A stretch of 64,000 nucleotides of DNA from Hyphomicrobiales bacterium (lineage in GTDB: Bacteria; Pseudomonadota; Alphaproteobacteria; Rhizobiales; Rhizobiaceae), in NCBI GenBank assembly GCA_900467745.1, contig UBQW01000004.1, forward strand, positions 1 to 64,000, read 5' to 3'. Numbering within the stretch: position 1 is the first letter of the stretch; the number at the start of each line of letters is the position of its first letter. The position numbers and the translations under genes were made by a program. The notes under the pieces are model-generated. The model was not told the origin of the DNA. It made no database searches and saw nothing but the letters and a program-made list of their open reading frames with translations. Of this stretch, positions 9,123 to 20,387 are shown one piece after another.

Positions 9123-9617
9123 TCAGGAATCCGCCGGTTGGACGCTTGGAGCCAAAGCGAAACAGCGTGTGGGATGGGAAATGACGTTAATCGCTGCGTG
9201 GCGTCGCTTGGTGCCGTCGGCTTCGCGCCAGTCGACAAACCGCCGTTTGACCTCAGCAAACAGCGCCGGTGGCAGAGGCCCGAAATATCCGGTGTCGTTG
9301 TCGATCGGCCGGATATCCGGTCCTGGCCAGACGAACCGATTGCTTTCGGTCAGGACAATCCAGGAGCGCTCGTCATCGAGCCCAAGGCGGCGTTTGGTCG
9401 CCGGCGGGATTTCGATCGCGTCATCAGGATTGGAAGGAGGGGTATGGGTAATCGGCAGTATCCGCACTGCCGGCGTGTCGTCGTCGAGACGGGCGACGAT
9501 CGCAAGCACCACGGCCGGGCGATCCTTGTCCCCCTCCTCTCGACCTTCAACGGACTGCCAGTACCAGAGATAGGAATAGCGAAAAACCCACCCAACTTTT
9601 GGCTCAGTCGGCAGCAT
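9123..9617 (-). CDS. PemK/MazF-like toxin of a type II toxin-antitoxin system
   Basis: The frame is open to 9662, but the ATG at 9617 gives a 164-residue protein starting MLPTEPKVGWVF and overlaps the antitoxin stop by 14 bases, the usual arrangement for translational coupling. It contains KDRPAVVLAIVAR, the hallmark strand of PemK-like growth inhibitors, preceded by an acidic GREEGD turn. Family members are endoribonucleases. It is longer than classical MazF (about 110 residues), as in the plasmid-maintenance PemK-like branch of Rhizobiales. Activity is inferred from the family and the partner gene only. Confidence 0.75.
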   Translation of the reverse strand: MLPTEPKVGWVFRYSYLWYWQSVEGREEGDKDRPAVVLAIVARLDDDTPAVRILPITHTPPSNPDDAIEIPPATKRRLGLDDERSWIVLTESNRFVWPGPDIRPIDNDTGYFGPLPPALFAEVKRRFVDWREADGTKRRHAAINVISHPTRCFALAPSVQPADS

Positions 9618-9882
9618 ACTTGCTCGTCGACAGTTCCAAATTGAGATGATCAAGTCCGCCATCTATCTCGGACGCCTCGATCATCAAAAGCTCGTCGTCG
9701 CCGAGCGCGGACGTCAACTCGACGCGCCGTTCTCGCTTCGTCAGCCGCAGGTAATCTTCATAGGCGATCAACACGGTGCGTGGCCGTCCATTCTTGGTGA
9801 TGATCACCGGATCACGGACGGCGGCGTCCTGGTAGGCGCCGAAATTTTTAGAGACTGCAGCGGCGGTCACAGTGGAGGTCAT
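9604..9882 (-). CDS. Phd/YefM-family antitoxin
   Basis: It starts at the ATG at 9882 behind an AAGGAG ribosome site and encodes 92 residues. The N-terminal half (MTSTVTAAAVSKNFGAYQDA, then PVIITKNGRPRTVLIAYEDYLRL) is a typical Phd/YefM DNA-binding fold. The acidic C-terminus (DDELLMIEASEIDGGLDHL) is the likely toxin-binding tail. It precedes and overlaps the PemK-like toxin gene. Phd-type antitoxins autorepress their operon, and three tandem 9-bp repeats lie just upstream of this start. Confidence 0.85.
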   Translation of the reverse strand: MTSTVTAAAVSKNFGAYQDAAVRDPVIITKNGRPRTVLIAYEDYLRLTKRERRVELTSALGDDELLMIEASEIDGGLDHLNLELSTSKYAAD

Positions 9883-9894
9883 ATCAAACTCCTT

Positions 9895-9921
9895 TTTACG
9901 GAATATACGGGGTTTACGGAA
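9895..9921. promoter_or_regulatory. Three tandem 9-bp repeats, putative antitoxin operator
   Basis: Read on the minus strand, three contiguous 9-mers occur: TTCCGTAAA, CCCCGTATA, TTCCGTAAA. The outer two are identical and the middle one keeps CCGTA. They start 13 bases upstream of the antitoxin ATG, overlapping or just upstream of its ribosome site. Direct repeats at this place fit cooperative binding of a Phd-type antitoxin. An exact -10/-35 assignment is not possible. Confidence 0.55.
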
Positions 9922-10176
9922 AACTTGCAACAACTCCCGCTACCGCTCGGCTTGTGCAAGCAGGCGACGAACCTCTCGTGACTTTGCCGGGAAAGTAACA
10001 TTGCCGCGCGAACCCTTTTGGCCACTCAACTTTGACTGCTTGGATAGGCTAAATGGCAATTCACAATCTGCTCAGGACAGGAACTGGATAGGACGTTCGT
10101 TCGAACGGCAATAAACCAGTCGATCGAACGCCCTCATTTCGGACCATCATGCAATCGAGTTCGTGGCCGCCCCGAC

Positions 10177-11070
10177 TTAGGTCGCAGCACTTGCCGCATA
10201 GATCTGATCGATAGCCTCTTGCATATTGCGATCGAATTCAGCATCGCTCATCGTGACACGCAGATCCTCCGCCAGTGCTCTTGAGAAACTTGCGATCATA
10301 CCGTGGTTCTGGCTCAGCTTTTCGCAAGCCTCGGCCCGGCTGTAGCCACCTGACAAGGCGACAACGCGGATGACCGACTTATGGTCGACAAGCGGCTTGT
10401 AAAAGTCGTCGACGCTTGGCAGCGTAAGCTTGAGCATGACCTTCTGATCCGCCGGCAGGGCGTCAAGTTCGCGCAGGATTTCTTCGCGCAGGATCACCTC
10501 CGCCTCGCGCTTGGTCGGGCTCTTGATCGAGACCTCAGGCTCGATGATCGGAACGAGGCCGTGGCCAATGATGCGCTGCCCCACGGTGAACTGCTGGTGC
10601 ACGACGGCGGCGATACCGGCCCGGTTGGCTTGGGCTATCACGGAGCGCATCTTGGTGCCGAAGATACCCTTCCTGACGGCCCGTTCCAGCAACCCGTCGA
10701 GTTCCGGCATAGGCTTCATGACCTGAACGCCATTGACTTCGGCTGCCAGCCCCTTATCGACTTTTAGAAACGGGACGACACCACGGTCTTCCCAGAGGAA
10801 CGCGGGAACAGGCTTGCCCTTGGCGTCACCGTCCATGGTTCTCTCGAAGAGAATGGTGCCGATCACCTTGTCGCCCGAGAATGCCGGCGCTGTTATGATA
10901 CGAACGCGCATCTCGTGCACCAGGCGAAACATCTCATCTTCACTGCCGTAGTCGGTATCCGCAATGCCGTAGAGGCGCAGAGCGCCCGGCGTCGATCCGC
11001 CGCTCTGATCGAGAGCAGCGATAAAACCCGCCTTTTCAGTCATCTGGGACATCATTCTTGCATCTGGCAT
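10177..11070 (-). CDS. fda: Class I fructose-bisphosphate aldolase (Fda type)
   Basis: The ATG at 11070 has a GGAGGAA ribosome site and gives 297 residues, the usual length of the compact class I aldolases first known from Staphylococcus. Family motifs are GFIAALDQSGGSTPGAL near the N-terminus, KGVVPFLK-like segment GVVPFLKVDKGLA, GLVPIIEPEV, and VMLKLTLP carrying the Schiff-base Lys, then VVALSGGYSR for phosphate binding. It cleaves fructose 1,6-bisphosphate to triose phosphates in the cytosol. It stands alone, divergent from a small gene of unknown function. Confidence 0.9.
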   Translation of the reverse strand: MPDARMMSQMTEKAGFIAALDQSGGSTPGALRLYGIADTDYGSEDEMFRLVHEMRVRIITAPAFSGDKVIGTILFERTMDGDAKGKPVPAFLWEDRGVVPFLKVDKGLAAEVNGVQVMKPMPELDGLLERAVRKGIFGTKMRSVIAQANRAGIAAVVHQQFTVGQRIIGHGLVPIIEPEVSIKSPTKREAEVILREEILRELDALPADQKVMLKLTLPSVDDFYKPLVDHKSVIRVVALSGGYSRAEACEKLSQNHGMIASFSRALAEDLRVTMSDAEFDRNMQEAIDQIYAASAAT

Positions 11071-11264
11071 TATTTCCTCCCTGCTGCATTTCGCACGTCT
11101 CGGAAGACGACCTCCGACCAGGCTGAGCAACCCGGTGCAAAAGCAACGTCTCATATTCCTAAGCAAACGGCCACCTCCTTATGTCGACGCTTTCTGCGGC
11201 CGCATGGAACAAGGCTCGTTGCTGGCCATTAACGTGCGAGGTATCGCGAAAGGAGACCGAGACG

Positions 11265-11456
11265 ATGGCCAAGGACGTCACAAACCGCCGGGCGAAAGAG
11301 CATGTGGACGAGGATCAGAATGGTGTGATCGTTGCTGGACCTGAAGCCCATGCACGCGAGCATGCAGGCACAGATCCCGCTCACAAGGCATCGCCGAGCA
11401 AGGACAAAAGCACCGCCAAATCGGCGGTGCAGCCAGCCAGTGGTGGCAAAGGCTAA
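11265..11456 (+). CDS. Small hydrophilic protein of unknown function (63 aa)
   Basis: The ATG at 11265 has an AAGGAG-type ribosome site 9 bases upstream. The product starts MAKDVTNRRAKEHVDEDQNG and is rich in Lys, Ala, His, Ser and Asp, with no hydrophobic segment, cysteine or signal peptide, so it is probably disordered and cytoplasmic. I recognise no family. It is followed 52 bases later by a bidirectional terminator shared with katG. The good ribosome site and the terminator support a real gene. Confidence 0.55.
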   Translation: MAKDVTNRRAKEHVDEDQNGVIVAGPEAHAREHAGTDPAHKASPSKDKSTAKSAVQPASGGKG

Positions 11457-11507
11457 CGGGCAGCTCTACGTCGATAGACACGACGATATCCGCCCCACGA
11501 AACGGAA

Positions 11508-11546
11508 AACCTCCCCGCATAAAGCCGCAAGCGGGGAGGTTCTTTT
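11508..11546. terminator. Bidirectional rho-independent terminator between small gene and katG
   Basis: AACCTCCCCGC at 11508-11518 pairs perfectly with GCGGGGAGGTT at 11531-11541 (11-bp stem, 12-base loop). A T-rich run (TCTTTT) follows on the plus strand, and an AAAA run flanks the other side so that minus-strand transcripts also end in U residues. It ends katG from the right and the small gene from the left. Confidence 0.85.
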
Positions 11547-11572
11547 CGAGGTCTTTAAGTAGACCCTGCGCC

Positions 11573-13864
<2,292 letters not shown>

Positions 13865-13925
13865 TTAAGGGACCCGGTCGATAAATTCCAATTGTATATT
13901 CTGAACGCACTGATAGGTTTTGGTT

Positions 13926-14885
13926 ATGATTGGCTTATCGATGAAGCACCTGCGTTATTTCGAGGCCCTAGCACGGCTGGGGCACTTTGGCCGCGCCGCC
14001 GATGCCTGTGCGATTTCGCAGCCGGCGCTATCCGTGCAAATCCGCGAACTCGAGGCGTTGATCGGCGCTCCTTTGGTGGAACGCGGTGGCCGGCAGATCC
14101 GTCTGACCAGTCTCGGCGAGGAGTTCGCGGAGCGCGTACGCGCCATACTGCGTTCGGTCGACGATCTCGCCGATCTGGCGCGCGCCACGCAGACGACGCT
14201 TTCGGGCCGGCTTCGCATCGGCGTCATTCCGACGATCGCCCCCTATCTACTGCCCGATGTGATCAAGACGCTCACCCAGCGCTATCCGGGGCTTGATCCA
14301 CGCCCGCGCGAGGCGGTGACGCAGCGGTTGATCGAGGACCTGCACGAGGCGAGATTGGACGCAGCAATCGTCGCCCTTCCCGTATCAGAGACGACGCTTG
14401 AGGAGGTTCCGCTTTTCAACGAGGAGTTCGTTCTCGTCCGGCCTATCGAGGACGCAGGCAAACCCGTGCCGAGTTCGGAGATGCTGCATGAGATGCGTCT
14501 CCTCTTGTTGGAGGAAGGACATTGTTTCCGCGAGCAGGCGCTCTCTTTCTGCAACATCGCCGCCGCACCGCCGCGCGAACTCATGGAAGGAAGCTCGCTG
14601 ACCACGCTGGTGCAAATGGTCGGCGCCGGCATCGGAGTGACATTGCTGCCGCAGATGGCGGTGCGAACGGAGACGCGCTCGGCGGATGTGAGCGTGTTTC
14701 GCCTGCTGGAGCCCCGTCCTTTCCGCACGATCGGCATGGTCTGGCGCAAGACCAATCCTCTGGCCTCTCAGTTCGGCGCAATCGCAGAAATTGTTCGTGA
14801 CGCCGGCAACCGAAAGGCGTGGGAACTTGGTGAGCTCCCCGGCGTGCGCGAACAGGCACCCTTTGGCCTTACTGTCGCCGGGTGA
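13926..14885 (+). CDS. oxyR: Peroxide-sensing LysR regulator OxyR
   Basis: A LysR-type protein of 319 residues from the ATG at 13926; an ATG at 13941 and a TTG at 13920 are alternatives, but the MIGLSMKHLRYFEAL alignment with known OxyR N-termini favours 13926. The helix-turn-helix is at residues about 8-60 (FGRAADACAISQPALSVQI). The regulatory domain contains GHCFREQALSFC with Cys200 and Cys209, matching the redox pair C199/C208 of OxyR. It is divergent from katG across 178 bases, the usual arrangement in rhizobia. A weak AGG precedes the start. Confidence 0.95.
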   Translation: MIGLSMKHLRYFEALARLGHFGRAADACAISQPALSVQIRELEALIGAPLVERGGRQIRLTSLGEEFAERVRAILRSVDDLADLARATQTTLSGRLRIGVIPTIAPYLLPDVIKTLTQRYPGLDPRPREAVTQRLIEDLHEARLDAAIVALPVSETTLEEVPLFNEEFVLVRPIEDAGKPVPSSEMLHEMRLLLLEEGHCFREQALSFCNIAAAPPRELMEGSSLTTLVQMVGAGIGVTLLPQMAVRTETRSADVSVFRLLEPRPFRTIGMVWRKTNPLASQFGAIAEIVRDAGNRKAWELGELPGVREQAPFGLTVAG

Positions 14886-14998
14886 GATGCCATGTGCAGC
14901 GCAAAGACATTTCATTGGTCCATTAGTTTATAGATTTAATGTTCTTCTTTTTAATCGAGACATCTTGCACCCCTATCTCCTCAGCTTTGGAGAGAGAG

Positions 14999-16216
14999 AT
15001 GGACAAGATACCACATCAGATAAACGCAATTGGGGGCGCGACGGCGCATCTGGCCAGCGAAGAAGAAGCGATCTCGGCCGCGCGGACGCTGGCGGATCGC
15101 TTCAAAACCGACGCTTCCCTGCGCGATCAGGAGCGCTTGCTTCCTCACCATGAGCTGGATGCCTTATCACGCGCAGGTCTTCTGGCGATTACTGTTCCTC
15201 ACGAATACGGAGGAATAGATGTTTCAAACAGCGTTCTTGCCGAGGTGACCGCCATTCTCGCCGAGGCCGACGCATCGATCGGCCAGATCCCCCAGAACCA
15301 TTTCTATATTCTCGAAGCGCTTCGAACGGACGGCACGGAAGAACAGAAACGCTTCTTTTTCGCACGCGCACTTGCCGGCGACCGGTTCGGCAACGCGCTG
15401 TCGGAGCGTGGCACGAAAACCGTTGGAGACTACAATACCCGAATTGTCCGTGATGGGCTCGGTTATCGCATCAATGGCCGAAAGTTCTATTCGACCGGCG
15501 TCATATTTGCCGACTGGATCACGGTCTTCGCATTGAACGAGAACGATCAACTGACCATGTCTTTCGTCCAGAAAGGAAGCGAGGGTGTGGAAATCCTTGA
15601 TGATTGGGATGGTTTTGGACAACGGACGACCGGCAGCGGTACGACGTTGCTTGATAATGTTTACGTCCCGGCCGATGCTGTCGTGCACCATCATAAAGGT
15701 TTCGAGCGTCCAACGACGATCGGTTCGGTGGGGCAGATCATCCATGCGGGGATAGATCTCGGCATTGCGCGCGCAGCCTTCTCAGAAATGGTCGATTTCG
15801 TGAAGACCCGATCGCGGCCATGGACCAACAGCGGTGTTGAAAGAGCATCAGATGATCCTTTGACCATCGCCAAGGCCGGGGAACTTGCGATCAGGCTGGA
15901 AGCGGCCTCCGCCCTGGTCGAACGTGCCGGCAACAAGGTCGACATTGCACAGATCGATACGACCGAAGAAAACGTCGTTGCTGCGACACTCGCTGTTGCA
16001 GCGGCGAAAGTCCTGACGTCGGAAATCGCATTAGACGCCTCCAACGCGCTCTTCGAACTCGCCGGCACGGCCTCCACGAGCACAGGTCTCAACCTCGACC
16101 GCCACTGGCGCAATGCACGGACCCACACGCTGCACGATCCGGTGCGCTGGAAATACCATGTTGTCGGCAACTATCATCTCAACGGGGCGCTACCGCCGCG
16201 AAGCGGCGCCCTTTGA
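14999..16216 (+). CDS. SfnB/DszC-type flavoprotein of the acyl-CoA dehydrogenase fold
   Basis: The ATG at 14999 follows GGAGAGAG and gives 405 residues. The order of elements is that of acyl-CoA dehydrogenases, but the C-terminus carries DRHWRNARTHTLHDPVRWKYHVVG, which is typical of the SfnB and DszC branch of FMNH2-dependent oxygenases used to obtain sulfur. There is no signal peptide. It is transcribed on its own, following oxyR by 113 bases, and it is convergent with a second protein of the same fold. The likely role is flavin-dependent attack on an organosulfur compound, but the substrate is unknown. Confidence 0.8.
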   Translation: MDKIPHQINAIGGATAHLASEEEAISAARTLADRFKTDASLRDQERLLPHHELDALSRAGLLAITVPHEYGGIDVSNSVLAEVTAILAEADASIGQIPQNHFYILEALRTDGTEEQKRFFFARALAGDRFGNALSERGTKTVGDYNTRIVRDGLGYRINGRKFYSTGVIFADWITVFALNENDQLTMSFVQKGSEGVEILDDWDGFGQRTTGSGTTLLDNVYVPADAVVHHHKGFERPTTIGSVGQIIHAGIDLGIARAAFSEMVDFVKTRSRPWTNSGVERASDDPLTIAKAGELAIRLEAASALVERAGNKVDIAQIDTTEENVVAATLAVAAAKVLTSEIALDASNALFELAGTASTSTGLNLDRHWRNARTHTLHDPVRWKYHVVGNYHLNGALPPRSGAL

Positions 16217-16226
16217 CCGACGCAGA

Positions 16227-16252
16227 TAGCCCCGCCGCAAGCGACGGGGCTA
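16227..16252. terminator. Hairpin between two convergent flavoprotein genes
   Basis: TAGCCCCG at 16227-16234 pairs with CGGGGCTA at 16245-16252 (8-bp stem, 10-base loop). There is no T run on either side, so it may be a weak or factor-assisted terminator serving both convergent genes. Confidence 0.4.
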
Positions 16253-16275
16253 CCGAGGGTCGGGAGGACCACTGT

Positions 16276-17487
16276 CTAACTATAGAGGCTGACTTCGGGG
16301 ATCTTGTCGTTGAGAACGAACTCACCGACTTCCTTGGCCTTGTAGAAAACGGGATCATGCAGCGTGTGCGTTCTGACATTTCTCCAGTAACGGTCGAAAC
16401 GATAGGATTCAGCCGTCGAGCGGGCGCCGGTCAGCTCAAAGACGCGGGATGTGATGTCGAGTGACACATTTGTGGCGTGAACCTTGGCGGCATAGGCTTC
16501 AGCGGCCACTTCCCCGCGCTCGCGCGCCGTGACATCAGCACCACGAGACAGCGCCGCCTGAACCGCGCCGGCCGCCTGATCCGCCAAGGCAGCGGCCGCC
16601 TTCACTGAAGCAGTAAACTCTCCGACACGCTCAAGGATGTAGGGATCGTCCTGTGCTCTGGCGACGCCCGATGTGACCCAAGGGCGTGTGGTCGTCCTGA
16701 CATAGTCGACTGCTTGCGCAAGAGCGCCTTCGGCGCTGCCTAGGTAGAAATTCACGAAAACAAGCTGGATCAGCGGTGTGTTGAAGCTCGCAAGCACCGG
16801 GGGGGCCGCTCCCGCCTCGGCTGGTGCCCCAATAAAATCCTCCTCGTAAACGGGGAAGTCCCGGAATTCGACGCTGCCGCTGTCGGAAAGTCGCTGGCCG
16901 ATATTGTCCCAATCGTCGTTGGCGATATAGCCCGGCCGATTGGTAGGAACCGCAAAACTCGCGATCTTTCCGTCCAGCGTGGCATTGGCGTTGATGTAGT
17001 CGGATATCCGCGCCGCGGTGGAGAAGGACTTGCGGCCGTTCAACACATAACCGTTGCCGCGTCGCGTCAGCGTGAGGCCCGGATCGCGAGGATTGACGGC
17101 AGCACCCCAGTAAAGTCCCTTGGCTACTGTTTCAGTGCCAAGTGCATTGGCACGACCTGCGTCGTCGATCGCCCAGTAGATGTACTGGCTGTTGACGAAG
17201 TGATAGCCGAGCAGCTGCCCGATCGAGCTTTCTCCACGGGCGAGAATGCGCACGAGCCTCAAACCGTCGACCCAGTCAAGGCCGCCCCCGCCTATCGCTT
17301 GAGCGTGCAGCGCGTTGAGCAGCCCGGCATTCTTGAGCTTGACGATCTCATTGAGCGGCGGGCGGCCGTCACGGTCGAGTTCGGCGCCTCGGCTCGCGAG
17401 GTCAGCTGAAATCTCCTCCGCCCGCGCGAAAAGCTCGGTCCTTGTCGCGCCTCGCGCGGCGACATGAATGACATTGGATTGGCTCAT
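16276..17487 (-). CDS. Second SfnB/DszC-type flavoprotein (acyl-CoA dehydrogenase fold)
   Basis: A 403-residue paralogue of the protein at 14999-16216. It keeps the flavin-binding middle region (GRKSFSTAARISDYI, then VPTNRPGYIANDDWDNIGQRLSDSGSVEF) and ends with FDRYWRNVRTHTLHDPVFYKAKEVG, the same C-terminal signature of SfnB/DszC-type oxygenases. It has no signal peptide. It follows a periplasmic binding protein gene by 62 bases on the same strand, so the two form an operon. This ties a flavin oxygenase directly to an ABC uptake system. The substrate cannot be read. Confidence 0.8.
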   Translation of the reverse strand: MSQSNVIHVAARGATRTELFARAEEISADLASRGAELDRDGRPPLNEIVKLKNAGLLNALHAQAIGGGGLDWVDGLRLVRILARGESSIGQLLGYHFVNSQYIYWAIDDAGRANALGTETVAKGLYWGAAVNPRDPGLTLTRRGNGYVLNGRKSFSTAARISDYINANATLDGKIASFAVPTNRPGYIANDDWDNIGQRLSDSGSVEFRDFPVYEEDFIGAPAEAGAAPPVLASFNTPLIQLVFVNFYLGSAEGALAQAVDYVRTTTRPWVTSGVARAQDDPYILERVGEFTASVKAAAALADQAAGAVQAALSRGADVTARERGEVAAEAYAAKVHATNVSLDITSRVFELTGARSTAESYRFDRYWRNVRTHTLHDPVFYKAKEVGEFVLNDKIPEVSLYS

Positions 17488-17549
17488 CGAAAACTCCCAT
17501 TGAAAATAGAGCGGTCCGGCAGGCGAGCTGCCGGACTGGCGTGCCTGCG

Positions 17550-18596
17550 TCAGAAAAGCTTTGCCGGGATCCAGGGAGCGGTCACCACGTCGCTGGTGTT
17601 GAACTCGGGCAGCTTCTTCGCCAGATCCTCGATCGTCTTGACGTTGGCCGACCGCAGCGCCGCCTGCGTCAACAGGGTCGGCTTCACGGTGATATTGTGG
17701 GGAACGTCTTCACCGGCGATCTGCAGGGCCGCCGCGCGAACGGATACGGCGCCGACAACAGCAGGATTGGTCGCGACGGTCGCCACCCAGGGGCTTCCCT
17801 CCTCGGTGATCTCCTGAATATCGGCGGTGGAAACATCGGCCGAATAGATCTTCAGCTTGGATGCGATGCCGAGATCATTGGCCGCCAGCTTCACCCCGCG
17901 TGCGAACTCGTCATAGGGAGCGAAGACCACGCTGATGTCGGGATTGGCCGTCAGTGCCGCCTTCGCCTGGTCCGCCGTCGATGTCGCGGTCGTGTCGCTC
18001 ACATTGCCGAAGCGCGCCTTCTCGACAACGCCCTTGTTGTCAGCCTTGAATTTCTCCCAGACCTCGTTGCGGCGGTCGAGCGGCGCAAAGCCGGCGACAT
18101 AGACATAGCCGGCGTTGAAGCTCGTGCCATTTTCCTTCACCGCCTGTTGGAGCGCCTGCTTGGCAAGTTCATGATCGCTCTGCTCGACCTGCGGTATCTT
18201 GGGGTTGTTCAGATTGACGTCGAAAGCGACAACCTTCACGCCCTTGTCGAGCGCCTGCTGCACGACGTCACCAAGCGATTCCGGCAAGCCGTGGTCAACG
18301 ACGATCCCTTGAACGCCGAGATTGACGGCCTGCAGGATCTGCTCGCGCTGTTCGGCGGCGTTCTGGCGGCCGGGGAAGACGCGCAGGTCAATGCCGAGCG
18401 CCTTCGCCTGCGCTTGTGCGCCAGCCTGATAGGCCTGGAAGAAGTCGCCTGCCGAGATGTAGCTGATCAGGGCAAGCTTAACGCCGCCCTTGTCGAATGG
18501 CGCCGGCGCGCCAGCCAACCCTTCGGCGTGAGCACCACTCAAGGCGACGAATGAGATCGCGGCGGCAGAAAGCGCCAGGCGGCTGAAGGTCTTCAT
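17550..18596 (-). CDS. Periplasmic binding protein of a ribose-type ABC transporter
   Basis: A 348-residue protein with a Sec signal peptide (MKTFSRLALSAAAISFVALS, cut after GAHA) and a ribose-binding fold. It is a paralogue of the binding protein at 21473-22513: both begin their mature part with a GAPAPFDK segment and share VVAFDVNL/VVAYDVNL, VYVAGFAPLDRR and PDISV(V/I)F. It lacks its own ATPase and permease on this strand; it is divergent from an ABC operon across 309 bases and is cotranscribed with a flavoprotein gene. It probably feeds the divergent transporter. Confidence 0.88.
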   Translation of the reverse strand: MKTFSRLALSAAAISFVALSGAHAEGLAGAPAPFDKGGVKLALISYISAGDFFQAYQAGAQAQAKALGIDLRVFPGRQNAAEQREQILQAVNLGVQGIVVDHGLPESLGDVVQQALDKGVKVVAFDVNLNNPKIPQVEQSDHELAKQALQQAVKENGTSFNAGYVYVAGFAPLDRRNEVWEKFKADNKGVVEKARFGNVSDTTATSTADQAKAALTANPDISVVFAPYDEFARGVKLAANDLGIASKLKIYSADVSTADIQEITEEGSPWVATVATNPAVVGAVSVRAAALQIAGEDVPHNITVKPTLLTQAALRSANVKTIEDLAKKLPEFNTSDVVTAPWIPAKLF

Positions 18597-18905
18597 GATG
18601 CGCTCCTAAAAAGATCCAATTTATCCGCGGCTTTTCTCCCGCATTTTCATTAGCGTATATTTTCTACGTTTTTAGTAGACAAATTGCTCCGATATTTCTG
18701 CTGAACAGGAAAAACTTTGTGCGATTTGGGTGTGGGGCGGGAAACACTTTGCCTGTCGCGACACCGGGTTCCGGTGCAACTTGGCGTCAATGAAACCGGG
18801 TTTTTGAGGGCCGCTCAAGACGAAGTAGCGCGCGTAAAATACATTCAAATCAAGGCGATGCTCCCTAACTTCGCCTCTCGGCTCCCCTTCACTAGTAGTT
18901 CATCC
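18597..18905. promoter_or_regulatory. Divergent control region with inverted repeat TCTAC-N7-GTAGA
   Basis: This 309-base region separates the leftward binding protein/flavoprotein operon from the rightward ABC operon, so it must hold promoters for both. An inverted repeat, TCTAC (18663-18667), 7-base spacer, GTAGA (18675-18679), sits in an A+T-rich stretch about 65 bases upstream of the leftward ATG. A related half-site TCTAC with the same spacing to TGGA occurs at 24031, upstream of the next ABC operon. No regulator gene for these operons is recognised nearby. Confidence 0.4.
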
Positions 18906-20387
18906 ATGTCTCTGCTCTCCGTTGAAAATCTGACCCGCAGCTTTGGCACGACACGCGCGCTGTCCGGCGCCTCCCTATCGATCGCCCGCGGTGAGATCGT
19001 GGCTCTCATGGGCGCGAACGGCGCGGGCAAATCGACACTCGTGAAAATCCTCTCCGGCGTGCTTTCCGCCGACGGCGGAGAGGTGACCATTGACGGTCGA
19101 CCCTTCGCGCCGCGGACGCCGGCGCAAGCAGCAGCGCGCGGTATCGTGACCGTGCACCAATCGACCGATCTGGTCGGCGCACCGGGGCTAACGGTCGCCG
19201 ATGTCTTGCTCCTCAATCGCTTCGCCGACCGCAGCCAGCCGTTCTTCGTCTCAAGAGGAGCTATTCGCGTGCAGGCAAAGGCCATGCTGGATGCCGCAGG
19301 CTTTGAACTGCCGCTTGATCGCGATTTCGCCGACCTCGGCGCCGCCGATAGGCAATTGGTGGCGATTGCGCGTGCCCTTTCAAACAAGGCGGACATGCTG
19401 ATCCTCGATGAACCAACGGCCAGCCTGTCGATCGGGGAGAGCCAGCGGCTGTTCGAAATCCTGCTACGCTTGCGCGCCCAGGGTCTCGCCGTTCTCTATA
19501 TCTCGCACCGGACCGCCGACCTGCAGGCGATCGCAGATCGGGCGCTGGTCATGCGCGGTGGCCGTGTGGTCGGCGCCTTCGAAAGACCGATCGACTTCGG
19601 CGCCGCGATCGAGACAATGATCGGACGAAAACTGGAGGCGAGGCGGCCGGGCGTAGGTGCGCAAAATGGCCGCGTCATTTTCGAGATGGCGACTATCAAG
19701 CTTCTCGCCACCAGCACACCATTCGACCTATCCATCCGCGAGGGCGAAGTCGTCGCCATCACCGGCGTGCTCGGCGCCGGCAAGAGCCGGCTGCTGTCAG
19801 CCATCTTCGGGACGGGAACGCTTGCCTCGGGGACGATGGCACTCGATGGGCAGCCGTACCAACCGAACGGCCCCGCAGCTGCCATTGCGGCCGGTATCGT
19901 CATGGCCGCCGAGGATCGACATCACTCTTCCCTGATGCCGCCGTCATGGCCGGGAAACAGCGTAGCCGCGACGATCAGCCTGCCGCACCTGCGCAAATGG
20001 TACCCGCAGGGCTTCCTGTGGGGCAACCGCGAAACACGCGAGGCGGAGCAGGCGATCAAGCGACTGCGCATCAAGACCTCCGGCCCCGACGCATCGATAT
20101 GGACCCTTTCCGGAGGCAACCAGCAGAAGACCGTTCTCGCTCGCTGGGAAGCTGAGCCGAGCCGGCTGCTATTGCTCGACGAGCCATTCCAGGGCGTTGA
20201 TGTCGGCGCCCGGCAGGACATCATCGAAGCCATCAGAGGACGAAGCGATCGCGCCACGCTGATCGCGACCTCCGATCCGGAAGAGGCCATCGAGGTCGCC
20301 GACCGCATCCTCGTCATCGATCATCACAGTGTCCGCCCCGCGCAAGTGCACGAAGACAAACCTGCTGCCGAAGGAATTCCAGCATGA
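18906..20387 (+). CDS. ABC transporter ATP-binding protein (duplicated, ribose type)
   Basis: Taken from the ATG at 18906 it has 493 residues and two nucleotide-binding domains: Walker A GANGAGKST at 36-44 and LILDEPTASL in the first, GVLGAGKSR and WTLSGGNQQK with LLLDEPFQGVD in the second. The first signature motif is degenerate (LGAADRQ). No clear ribosome site precedes 18906; an in-frame ATG at 18858 is an alternative that would add 16 residues. The stop overlaps the permease start (ATGA), so the two are translationally coupled. It powers uptake for the neighbouring permease and binding proteins. Confidence 0.88.
   Translation: MSLLSVENLTRSFGTTRALSGASLSIARGEIVALMGANGAGKSTLVKILSGVLSADGGEVTIDGRPFAPRTPAQAAARGIVTVHQSTDLVGAPGLTVADVLLLNRFADRSQPFFVSRGAIRVQAKAMLDAAGFELPLDRDFADLGAADRQLVAIARALSNKADMLILDEPTASLSIGESQRLFEILLRLRAQGLAVLYISHRTADLQAIADRALVMRGGRVVGAFERPIDFGAAIETMIGRKLEARRPGVGAQNGRVIFEMATIKLLATSTPFDLSIREGEVVAITGVLGAGKSRLLSAIFGTGTLASGTMALDGQPYQPNGPAAAIAAGIVMAAEDRHHSSLMPPSWPGNSVAATISLPHLRKWYPQGFLWGNRETREAEQAIKRLRIKTSGPDASIWTLSGGNQQKTVLARWEAEPSRLLLLDEPFQGVDVGARQDIIEAIRGRSDRATLIATSDPEEAIEVADRILVIDHHSVRPAQVHEDKPAAEGIPA

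Noticed and set aside
10098..10107. 10-bp palindrome CGTTCGAACG between toxin-antitoxin and aldolase genes
   Set aside because: Short palindromes of this kind are expected by chance and it is not near a promoter that can be placed.
13902..13938. OxyR-like ATAG/TTAT spacing pattern at the oxyR start
   Set aside because: Only two of the four expected tetranucleotides match, and they overlap the oxyR start codon. The evidence is too weak to call a site.
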